From Sphingobacteriaceae bacterium (GTDB lineage: Bacteria > Bacteroidota > Bacteroidia > B-17B0 > Aurantibacillaceae), in contig JADJMM010000013.1 of assembly GCA_016709575.1 (NCBI GenBank), positions 1-64,000 of the forward strand: 64,000 nt of DNA, in the 5' to 3' direction. Under the pieces are notes generated by a model that saw only the letters and a list, made by a program, of their open reading frames with translations, did not search any database and had not been told where the DNA came from. Positions 35,650 through 45,684 of the stretch are shown here, piece by piece (position 1 is the stretch's first letter; the number at the start of each line of letters is the position of its first letter). Both the position numbers and the translations under genes were made by a program.

Positions 35650-36846
35650 AACTTTATCCGATATTTCAGTTTTTTTCCGGAAAAATTATGGACGAATAAT
35701 TCTTTCGCTCGTAGCACTCATCTTGCTTCAACTTATTGTATTTTGTTTTAAAAATGGTTTTGGAGATAATTACGCTTCTTATCAAAACAATAACTTCAGT
35801 GTATTCGGTTTAAACATTCCACGTAACCTTTCTTTTTGTGATGAAAAAATTCCGACTAACGATTATGCTTTAAAAGATAATTTAGAAAAGGAATTTTTCA
35901 AGAACAAACAATGGAAAAACAACGCCGGGTATTTATTCTCTAAAGCACAAAAATGGTTTCCGTACATCGAACCTATCCTTAAAAAGAAGGTGTGCCTGAT
36001 GATTTTAAATACGTAGCTGTAATCGAAAGTCATTTGTCTAATGCCATTTCTCCTGCAGGTGCCGCCGGTTTTTGGCAACTTGTACCAACCACAGCACGCC
36101 ATTATGGCTTAATTGTGAATGATGATGTTGATGAACGACTGGAAGTAGAAAAATCAACTCTCGCAGCCTGTAAACTCATTAAATACGCATATAGCATTTT
36201 TAAAAATTGGACTTTATCTGCGGCCGCCTACAATTTAGGAGTTGGCGGTATTCAAAATGCATTAGCAAAACAGAAATCGGATAATTATTACGACTTGTTA
36301 TTGAATCATGAAACGGGAAGTTTTATTTATAGAATTTTAGCTTACAAAACTTTATTCGCAAACCCTGAAAATTTAGGATTGAAAAAGAAATCGCTCAAGT
36401 ATTATCCAAAAGTGCCTTTAAAAACAATTAAGGTTGATTCTTCTATCACCAATTTAAATCATTTTGCTAAATCAGTGAAATGTAACATCGCACTTTTAAA
36501 ACTTTTTAATCCTTGGTTATTGGGAGATAAGCTGAATAACCCGGATGGACATGTTTATGAATTTAAGATTCCTAAAAAATCCGATGCGGATTACTCTTAT
36601 TACTATTCAGATTTAATGAAAAGCGAGATAATAGATTCAAATTCAGTTCAATTGGCGGTAACAGATTCTGTTTCTCTGTCAGAGGAAAATGTTATTAACC
36701 ATTTGGTAAATGCGAATGAAAATTTGAAAGATATTGCCGAATTTTATGATGTAAATGAGGTGGATTTAAAAGTGTGGAATAATTTAAAAGATACTTCCAT
36801 ATTACGAGTAGGAGAGAAGCTAATCATCAAATTGAAAAAGAACTAA
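35639..36846 (+). CDS. Membrane-anchored lytic transglycosylase with LysM domain (frameshifted)
   Basis: About 402 residues, MltD-like. A GTG start gives an N-terminal anchor (IILSLVALILLQLIVFCF). The frame breaks near 35990 (run of A/G). The SLT domain then shows GVPDDFKYVAVIESHLSNAISPAGAAGFWQL in part: the catalytic Glu in VIESHLS, AGAAGFWQLVPTTARHYGL and LSAAAYNLGVGGI. A C-terminal LysM-type segment (VNHLVNANENLKDIAEFYDV, then LKVWNNLKDTSILRVGEKLII) binds peptidoglycan. The enzyme cleaves glycan strands, possibly to open space for the export apparatus. Its start overlaps the transferase by 11 bases. Confidence 0.9.
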
Positions 36847-36847
36847 A

Positions 36848-39732
36848 TTGGAAACTAAAATAAAAGAAGAAGAATCGTACACGCAGGTTGCTGAAGAAAA
36901 TATTGAAGTCATAGGCGCTCGCGAACACAATCTTAAAAATATTTCTCTTTCTATTCCCCGCAATAAACTAGTTGTTATAACTGGATTAAGCGGCAGTGGA
37001 AAATCATCATTAGCCTTCGATACTATTTATGCTGAAGGACAACGCCGCTACATTGAAAGTTTTTCTTCATACGCCCGTCAGTTTTTGGGAAGTATGGAGC
37101 GCCCTGATGTAGATAAAATTTCGGGATTGAGTCCGGTTATTTCGATCGAACAAAAAACAGTAAATAAAAACCCGCGCTCTACAGTTGGTACTATTACTGA
37201 GATTTATGATTTCCTCCGTTTGTTATTTGCCCGTGCTTCTGATGCTTTCTCTTATGAAACAGGTGAGAAAATGGTGCGTTATAGCGACGAACAAATTGTT
37301 GATTTAATTCAGGATAAATACAAAACAAAAAATAAATATTCTTGCGCCTGTTGTAAAAGGACGAAAAGGTCATTACCGCGAGTTGTTTGAAGAAGTCCGA
37401 AAAAAGGTTTTACTAAAATCCGTATTGATGGTGAAATAAAAGACCTCACACCAAAAATGCAGGTTGATCGTTATAAAATTCACGATATTGAAATTGTGAT
37501 TGATAGAATTGAAATTAACGCAGGTTCAAAAACACGTTTAAATCAATCGTTGCAAACAGCAATGAAACACGGTAAAGGAACTATAATGGTTTCTGAACAC
37601 AAAGAAGAAGTTAAAGCTAAGAAGGGCACAAAACCTGTCCCTGATAAAGCTGTTTTCTTTTCACGTTCGTTAATGTGTCCTACTACAGGAATTTCTTATG
37701 ATGAACCGGCCCCAAATTTGTTTTCATTCAATTCTCCTTATGGTGCTTGTCCTAAATGTAACGGACTTGGAGAAATTTCTGAAATTGATATTAAAAAAAT
37801 TGTACCCAATCAAAAGCTCTCTATTAAAAAAGGAGCTATTGCGCCAATAGGTGAAGCAAAAGGCAGTTGGATTTTTACACAACTTGCCGCCATTGGTAAA
37901 TTGCACGATTTCGATTTGGATACACCTTTTGATGAATTAAGTGATGAAGCTGTAAATACCATTTTATTCGGCAGCGATGAATTAATAAAAGTAAAAACAG
38001 ATTCCAATAGCGCAGGCTACACTGTAGCGTTTGAAGGCATTGCTAATTTTATCGTGAAGCAAGCTGAAGAAAATCCTTCTCCGGCTGCTCAGCGCTGGGT
38101 GCAAGGGTTTACCAATAAAATTAATTGCCCGCAATGTAATGGCACGCGTTTAAAGCGTGAAGCTTTGTATTTTAAGATTGATGAGAAAAACATTTCTGAA
38201 TTATCGGAAATGGACATTAGTTTATTAAACGAATGGTTTAAGAATATTGAAAAACGTATCAGTAAACATCAAAACATTATTGCGAAGGAAGTTTTAAAAG
38301 AAATTCGCGCAAGAATTGGTTTTTTATTGGAAGTGGGATTGGATTATGTCACTTTAAATCGTTCTTCACGTTCTTTAAGTGGGGGAGAGGCACAGCGTAT
38401 TCGTCTCGCTACTCAAATTGGTTCGCAACTCGTAGGTGTTCTTTATATTTTAGATGAACCGAGTATTGGTTTACACCAACGCGATAACATGCGTTTAATT
38501 GAAGCGCTAAAAAATTTACGTGATGTTGGTAATTCTGTTTTAGTGGTTGAACACGATAAGGATATGATTGTGGAAAGCGATTATGTGATTGATATTGGCC
38601 CTGGTGCAGGTGTACATGGCGGTAGAGTGGTTTTAGGTGCAACGCCGAAAGAAATGTTGAAACTCGATACTGTAACCGCGCAATACATCAATGGTAAAAA
38701 ACAAATTGAGATCCCGAAACAACGCCGCAAAGGAAATGGTAAAAAATAAGTTTAAAAGGTTGCACCGGACATAATCTTAAAAACGTATCAATTGATTTAC
38801 CTCTAGGAAAATTTATTTGTGTAACGGGTGTGAGTGGCAGTGGCAAATCAAGTTTGATAAATGAAACTTTGTATCCAATCTTATCGGCGCATTTTTATAA
38901 TTCAGAAAAGAAACCGTTGCCATATAAATCAGTAACCGGAATTGATAACATTGATAAAATTATTGAGATAGATCAATCGCCAATTGGAAGAACGCCTCGC
39001 AGTAATCCTGCAACTTACACCAATGTGTTTTCTGATATAAGAAATTTATTTGCCGAATTACCTGAAGCAAAAATCCGTGGTTATAAACCGGGACGTTTTT
39101 CTTTTAACGTAAAAGGTGGTCGCTGTGAAACTTGTGGTGGCGCTGGTGTAAAAACTATTGAAATGAATTTTTTACCTGATGTGTATGTGAATTGTGATGA
39201 ATGTAACGGCAAACGCTACAACCGCGAAACATTGGAAGTGCGCTTTAAAGGAAAATCAATAAGTGATGTATTAAACATGACGATTGACCAAGCTTGTGAG
39301 TATTTTGAAAGCATTCCGAGTATATTCCGACAAATAAAAACTTTACAGGATGTTGGTTTGGGTTATATCACTCTCGGACAACAAGCAACAACTCTTAGTG
39401 GAGGCGAAGCGCAACGTGTGAAATTAGCAACCGAATTAAGTAAAAAAGATACCGGCAATACCTTTTATATTTTAGATGAACCCACAACCGGTTTACATTT
39501 TGAAGACATCCGTATTTTATTAGGTGTCTTAAATCGTTTAGTGGATCAAGGCAACACTGTTTTGGTAATTGAACACAACATGGATATTATAAAAGTCGCC
39601 GACCACATAATCGACATAGGCCCCGAAGGCGGCAGAGGCGGAGGAGAGGTTTTATTTACCGGTACGCCGGAAGAGTTGATAAAAACTAAGATTGGACATA
39701 CGGCGAAGTTTTTGAAGAAGGAGATGAACTAA
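36848..39732 (+). CDS. uvrA: Excinuclease ABC subunit A (frameshifted)
   Basis: About 961 residues, the damage-recognition ATPase of nucleotide excision repair. The TTG start lies 1 base after the transglycosylase stop. Walker A of the first ABC module (TGLSGSGKSSLAFDT) lies near residue 50 and of the second (TGVSGSGKSSLINET) near 38830. Signature motifs SLSGGEAQRIRLA and TLSGGEAQRVKLA and Walker B YILDEPSIGLHQ and YILDEPTTGLHF are intact. Zinc-finger cysteines are seen in CPKCNGLGE, CPQCNGTRL, CETCGGAG and CDECNGKRY. The frame breaks near 37335, near 37400 and in an A run near 38745; these look like sequencing indels because all motifs are preserved. Confidence 0.94.
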
Positions 39733-39739
39733 ACTGAAC

Positions 39740-39872
39740 TTCCCTTCTCCTCACAGGAGAAGGTGTCTGCCTTTGGCAGACGGATGAGGTTTTATGAAGA
39801 CAAATCTCATTATTCCCCAAATTGCTACAAGTGCAGAGTAGGTTTTGTTAAAAACCTACGGTAGACCGTAGA
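39740..39872. repeat. REP-like cluster of four short hairpins
   Basis: Intergenic stretch after uvrA with four short palindromes in a row. CTTCTCCT-CAC-AGGAGAAG lies at 39744-39762, GTCTGCC-TTT-GGCAGAC at 39765-39781, AGGTTTT-GTTA-AAAACCT at 39840-39857 and CTACGGT-AG-ACCGTAG at 39856-39871. The first pair, followed by GGATGAGG, resembles a REP/BIME-type repetitive extragenic element. No coding capacity is seen from 39733 to 39974. One or more hairpins could also serve as the uvrA terminator. Confidence 0.6.
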
Positions 39873-39974
39873 AAAGCATTCAGAAAAAGCCGAGGATTAT
39901 GTATATTTAAATAATGAGAGTGAGAATAAAAGGTTCGGGGGTAATTTTGGTGGTGGTGGCGCTAAAATCTCAAC

Positions 39975-40137
39975 ATGGGTAAAAATAAATTCATAGATGA
40001 AGACCACCCTCTGCACAGCCTTAAAAAGCAACCTATTCCTGTAGATCTGTCTGGATGTTTTAAAGAAGCCCTTCAACGAAATTGAAGAACTTCAAAACCT
40101 GGTACTGCAGCAAAAACAAAAGAAGAACCCAAATTAA
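39975..40137 (+). CDS. Small unknown protein (frameshifted)
   Basis: From the ATG at 39975 the reading is MGKNKFIDEDHPLHSLKKQP, continuing to a Cys-Phe-Lys-Glu stretch. The frame breaks near 40070 and resumes as FNEIEELQNLVLQQKQKKNP with a stop at 40135-40137, about 54 residues. The C-terminal half is a plausible short coiled coil. I recognise no family. It converges on the T9SS gene at 40141 and adjoins a REP-like repeat, so it may be part of an accessory insertion. Confidence 0.3.
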
Positions 40138-40140
40138 ATA

Positions 40141-43018
40141 TTAGCGAATTAATTGTACAACACCTTTTATGGTTTTGGTTTCATCAGGTTTTTCTCCGCA
40201 TTTGTTTTTATAGTTAAGTACCCAGAAATAAGTTCCGTCATTTACGGCCATTCCGCTTTCAGTATGTCCGTCCCATGCATTACCTCTGAGGTTGCTGTTA
40301 AATACTTTAATGCCCCACCGGTTCAAAATAATTAACTCGTAATCATAAAAACTATAGAAGAGATCAGGATAGGCACTGCGTGATACAGGATAAAACACAT
40401 CGTTTATGCCATCATCATTAGGTGTAAAAACATTCGTAAACTTAACATCATCAGGTTCCAGGTCTTTTATAACAGTTACTTGAATGGCGCTGCTTTTATA
40501 TTTACAGCCATTATAAAACCAGGTTAAACTATATAAATTGATATCACTAACCGGTACAGAAAGTTCGGATGTATTACTATTATTAACGGCAGTACTTAAA
40601 TTATACCAGCTATAAGGAGGTGTTGCGATAGTGCCGTTTAACTTTAAAAGTGTTTGCTGGTCATTTTCACAATAAGTAGTGTAAATATCGAGAGTGTCTT
40701 TTAATACAGGTTCAGTAATAATAAAATCAAGTGTATCTTTACATCCTGAACTATTGCTTATAATAACAGAATAATTTCCCGCGCTTAAATTAGATAATGA
40801 ACTAACAGTTCCGCTTAGCCCTGTCGACCACGCATAACTAAAAGGTCCGGTACCGGAAGTAATACTAACGTTTGCAGAAGCATTGTTGATGGAATTACAA
40901 GTATTATTGCTTGTAGTAATTGAAGTGTTGAGGTTATTGGTTAGTCCTACATAAATAGTATCGGTAACAGTTTTCCGGTAACAAGCATTATCCGTAACAG
41001 ATACTACGTACGATCCTGTTGACAAACCCGTAACCGCAGTTCCGGTTGAAACAGGATTTGTATTCCATTGAACTGTATAAGGGGGCTCGCTGCCGGTAAT
41101 AACAACATTTCCTGAACCCTTATTGATACAATCCTCATTAACTGCAGAAGTTGTAATATTAAGCGTTGAGGTATAACCACAATTAGGAAGTCCGTTAATT
41201 TGTACAGAGGAAAGAAATTTTTTGCCTCCTATATATAAAAGATTTCCTTTCAATAGATCAAGCTTCAGATCAAAAATAGAATCTGTTACCGCAAATGAAT
41301 TAACCTGGTTTAAACTAGCATCAAATTGTTTCACGGTTTTTCTGTCTCCAAGAAAAATATCATTACAATCGTTGGATGTTAAACCTCCCCAGTATATTTT
41401 AGATGAATCTCCCAATGCCGGATAGCTGATTCGTTTCCGGTTTAAAACATTGCCGTTAGCAGTGCTGAATTTTTGGAGAACGTAACTATCATACAGGTAT
41501 AAAATGGTATCAGATATTGTTATTCCGTTATACCCTCTAATTCCCGCGGGAAAATATTTTATCGTTGAAATTTCCTTCATGCTATAATTGGTATTTACGC
41601 TATAAACGTAGGGCAAAAATCCTGGTAGAGGCAGTTTTGTTAATTTATTTGCAAAGGCGGGGCCAGATGAAGCGTCAACAGTTGTCTGATAGGAATTCCC
41701 GTAATTGTCCAATGCTACCATGTTAACATCATGACAACATTCATTAGCCGCACTAACAAAATCAATAAAATTAAAAGGTGTTAAACTTGTGTCAAGAATA
41801 GAAGTTTGAAACATTGGCCAACTAATGCCTCCGCCTGAAACAACACCTTTGTTATTACAGTTATCAAACGCTATGCGCCATATCTCCATAAAATTCTTAT
41901 TACCGCCAAAAAGAAACCGGTTTGATGGCATTGGAATTTGTTCTTACGATCCTGGCACCTGAGAAAGTGTTAAGCCCTTCTCCAAAAAAAATATCATTAG
42001 TACGACGGTTAATAGCAAAATCACCAAAAGGATTGCTGCTAAAAGGTGGCCCATAGGTCCAGACAAGTATACCGGAACTGTTGTATTTGTAGATATTAAC
42101 TCCCCAAGCAGAAAAAAGATTTCCATATACAGCTGCATAAACATTTCCTTGATTATCATAATCAACATCAAGCACTTTGTCGGCAGTAAAAGGGCTTAGG
42201 TTTAATATGATCACCCATGGGTCAATTATAGTTGTATCGGTAATAATAGGATGAGTTATAAAAAAACCCGCAAGGTTATTTTTAAGAATAAAATCACCTG
42301 TTGTTACTTTAGTACCTTCTATTATTTTTGGAGTATGCTCTATTATAGGACCAAACTCACTTTCAATAGAAAGATTATTTTTTTTGTCAATAGCTATCGT
42401 TTTTGCTAAAGGGAATCGCATTCTGATCAGATCGGAATTGGCGCCAGGATAAAGAATAAAACTATACTTAATACCGCAAGTATCATCTTTAAATTCAAAC
42501 AAGAGATCCGTATTTGGATAAATGTTTTTGTAAACAATTTTCTTATATGAATGAGCTATAAGAGTCTGTTTATTCTCTGTTTCATTAGTGTATCCGTACG
42601 AATAATAATTAAGTTGTTTGTGTAATCCCTCAATACTGCACTTTGTATTTGCATTCAAAAATTCAACCTCGTGATATTGATAAGAATACTTTGGAGCTTC
42701 AAAATCTTCGTCTTCATCTTCAGGCCGTCTTTTCTTTTTCCGTTTCTTTTTAACTGAAGGTATTTGCTTCGCATAGGCAATTACATAACCCTTTTTAGTA
42801 AAATAGTATCCTACATTGTCAGCAGATAAAGCAAATAGTATTTCATTTGAATTCAATTTACCTTTTAAAGAAAATTGCCCTTTATTTTCTATAAATCCTT
42901 TGGATTGCCCGGGATTCTTAATGGTCCAATTGGTCTTTTGGCCTTCCATATTAAAATGAAAAGCGCAGAAAACAATAGTAATTAGGAAGGGTATCCTTTT
43001 GAATAGTGCTATTTTCAT
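40141..43018 (-). CDS. T9SS type B cargo with DUF7948-like N-domain and SprB repeats (frameshifted)
   Basis: About 958 residues. The signal peptide (KRIPFLITIVFCAFHF) is followed by WTIKNPGQSKGFIENKGQFS, matching the DUF7948-type opening common in Bacteroidota cargo, and a charged linker near residues 88-105 (VKKKRKKKRRPEDEDEDFE). The frame breaks in a T run near 41915. The second half has a beta-propeller-like region and two SprB-type repeats (GSGNVVITGSEPPYTVQWN and NASANVSITSGTGPFSYAW, each ending in LSAGNYSV- or LSTGSYVV-like motifs). It finishes with a type B CTD (NVFTPNDDGINDVFYPV, ILNRWGIKVFNS, AWDGHTESGMAVNDGTYF). Likely a surface adhesin exported by T9SS. No PorP partner is adjacent. 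Confidence 0.87.
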
Positions 43019-43114
43019 TATAAATACAATATAAAAATACGAAACGCTAATGGAATAAAATAATGTTTTGCCAATTTGTTTCAGAGCAGTACCTTTAAAA
43101 ATAAAATCTTTTAA

Positions 43115-44593
43115 ATGAAAAATCTGCTTTTATAGTATTACTTACCACTGTGAATTTAACTTTTAGCCAAACCTTTAAAACCGAAGTGGGCGATTGCATA
43201 GAATGCGGTAAAGAAGATCCGCGACTCGCCATTTATTTGGGGAGTAATTCAGATAGGGTGTTTTATTACGTTCAGGGTAGTTTACAAGAAGGGATGACAA
43301 ATTATGTTGATGTATATGATGCAAAAACTCTCAAGCTTGTTACCCATTGTGAATTACCTGAAACAGATAAAGTTTTTAGGGTAAATGCGTATTGGGGGAA
43401 TTTTAGATTTATTGTTAATGAGCATGGCGTAAACATTGTTCTCAAAGTAAATACTGATCCGAAAGGCGAGCAAATTAAATCATGTTTAATTGATAATAAT
43501 GGAAAACTTAGTTCAGTTAAAAAAGTTGAAAGTATTAAAGCAGATGTGCTTCCGAAATTTCGGGAAATAAAGAGTATTACTGCTTTATGTCAATTGGAGA
43601 AACCAAGAAAGAACGCAAGGTAAATATACAGAAAGCAGCCTATTCTAATGATGGAATATCTTTAACAAAAGTATCCGATTATATTTTGAATATGAAAGAG
43701 AATGAACAGTTGATTTATTATTCAAAGATTAGTGATGGTGGACTGCTAAATTGTATAGCATATAAAAAAATGTGCCAAAAATATTTACTGCAAATCATCA
43801 GGGTAAAATTTCTGAGCTGTTGTTGGGTGAAGGGGACAGTTTATCTGTAGCTGTTCCTTTTAATGATTCTAAAAGTAGCATCGGGAATGATAATGAAAGC
43901 TTTTTTTTTGTGTTTAATGAAGAGTCAAAAAAGTATGGTGTTTTAGAATTAAAATACAATGCTGATAAAAATATACATGAAAGGCAATCCCTAAATTATT
44001 TTAACGAGCCTTTAGCATCTAGGCAGAGTAGAAGAAAAAAAGGATTCTATCCATCAGAGAGCGCTCGTTACTTGCAATTAGTAAATGCCGGTCAATATAT
44101 TTACAAGAACATATCTCAAAATAGCGAAATTCAGTATGAAAAAGCGTCCAGAAAAATACAGAAGTCAATTTATGCTATGGTTTATGATAAACAAAATCAA
44201 TATAAAGGTATTGTATTAGTGCCTTTCTTTTTCTCTTTGGGTTATTCATGGCGAGATGGAACACTATCTGATGCCGGAAGAAAAAACTATGGAACTTTAA
44301 TTCATAAAGATGCTATGTATATTTTTACTAATGAAACACCGAAAAATGAGAATTTTGATATTAATAAGGGATTGATAGAAGACTTTAGTGAATCTACTTC
44401 TGTCGCTAAAGCTAATTTTTGCGCATATAAAGTAGAGGGCACAAAGCTCATAGAAAGATTTTATGTAAATAAAGAAAATCAATTAGACATGATCAATATT
44501 ATTGATAATTATGATACACATGAAGGTTATACTTATGTACACGTAATTATTAAAGATAAAAGATATCTGGCAAAAATAAGTGTTCAGGATTAA
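43115..44593 (+). CDS. Unknown secreted protein (multiply frameshifted)
   Basis: About 490 residues when frames are joined. The ATG at 43115 opens a signal-peptide-like start, broken near 43135, that resumes as VLLTTVNLTFSQTFKTEV. Two cysteines follow at once (DCIECGKEDPR). The body is rich in beta strands with recurring Asp-Tyr and Lys-Val pairs (for example VYDAKTLKLVTHCELPETD, FRFIVNEHGVNIVLKV, IVLVPFFFSLGYSWRDG), which suggests a beta-propeller, but I cannot name a family. Frame breaks occur near 43135, 43600 and 43775. It begins 96 bases after the divergent T9SS cargo gene. It has no T9SS sorting domain, so it is probably periplasmic. Confidence 0.6.
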
Positions 44594-44598
44594 GTACC

Positions 44599-44853
44599 AT
44601 GAATAGCAAAAGGGCGATTGAAGTAAATATTCAAATTATGAGAATATTTACAAGAATCAGAAAAATGCTAACCGAAAACACCGAATTGAGAATGGCTATA
44701 GATAAGCTTGAGAAAAAAAAGCGAGAACCATTCAAAAAACATTGAGATTTTATTTAGATATTATGACGAGTTGATTGAAAAAGAAGAAAAGCCAAGGGTT
44801 CCTCGGAAACTTATTGGATTTAAACCAAACAGAAAAAACCATAACTATTTGTC
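44599..44853 (+). pseudogene. ORF6N-domain protein remnant (C-terminal part)
   Basis: MNSKRAIEVNIQIMRIFTRI, then a coiled coil (ENTELRMAIDKLEKK), a frame change near 44710 and a helix ending RYYDELIEKEEKPRVPRKLIGFKP. This matches the C-terminal third of ORF6N-domain (KilA-N-like) proteins common in phages and mobile islands of Bacteroidota, where the preceding part carries the DNA-binding domain. That N-terminal domain is absent: the reading begins 6 bases after the previous stop. It is probably a truncated mobile-element relic. The exact C-terminus is uncertain. Confidence 0.6.
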
Positions 44854-44893
44854 GAGGCTCAGATTGCTATCTGGATGCAATCCGTTGTCTTTA

Positions 44894-45680
44894 TTACCCA
44901 TTCCCCTCAAAAAATCTTCTTACAATTTTAGGTAGTACATCAAGCATAACTGCTTTTTCGGGTTGTTCGGGTAAGATATACTACAGGCTCTTGTGCTTCG
45001 TCTTGTAATTTGTGTGGATGATGTGTTTTTACTTCGGCACGTCGTGGTGTTTTTTGTGCATCTATAAATTCAAACGTTACCTTATAAACCGTTTGGTTAT
45101 TTATTTTAGTTGATGTAGCCGTTTTTGAAATAAATTTTCCTGTTGTGAGAATTCCATTTGTCAAAATGTGTAAGTTTTTCTTCGCCTTTACAAAATTACT
45201 AATCAAAAAACAAACACCAATGAAAGGAAATATTAAAACCAAGAGCACAACCCAAATAGGAAATTCAGCGGTGCGCATTCCTTTAATCATGGAGTGTTCA
45301 GGCTTTTCTTCATCATATTCAATAGTGGCCTCATCTCCTTTTTGCAACCCTGTGCTGGTTGAAAATGAATGTCCTGTATAATTGCTTCCTTTCTCTGTGG
45401 TAAACGTATAATCAAATCTGTAAATGGTATGTTTATTTTCGCTCGAGTTGCAATCACTTACTTCGGTAATAGTGCCCGATGCAGTTTTGGTAAAATTATC
45501 TGATAGCACAAAAGATTTTAAATCTGCTTTACTTAAAATAATGCCGGCAGTTATACCTCCCATCAAAGTAAAAACAAAACCAAACAAAAAGAAGATGTTC
45601 GCAAACCACACAGATAATTTTAAATTCAAAGGTAGTTGACGAGGTAATTCAGTAAAACTAATGGCTGTTGGCTTAAACAT
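44894..45680 (-). CDS. DUF3592-like membrane protein (frameshifted near C-terminus)
   Basis: About 262 residues with two membrane segments (SVWFANIFFLFGFVFTLMGGITAG near 25-50 and IWVVLLVLIFPFIGVCFLIS near 140-160). Each is followed by a DUF3592-type beta domain: GTITEVSDC...YRFDYTFT...GDEATIEYDEEKPEHSMI and TGKFISKT...YKVTFEFI...EPVVYL. The frame shifts near 44965 and continues as PEQPEKAVMLDVLP, a motif typical of these domains, to a stop at 44894-44896. Without the shift the reading stops at 44940. Function is unknown. It starts 4 bases after the TPR gene and is probably cotranscribed with it. Confidence 0.8.
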
Positions 45681-45684
45681 GCTT

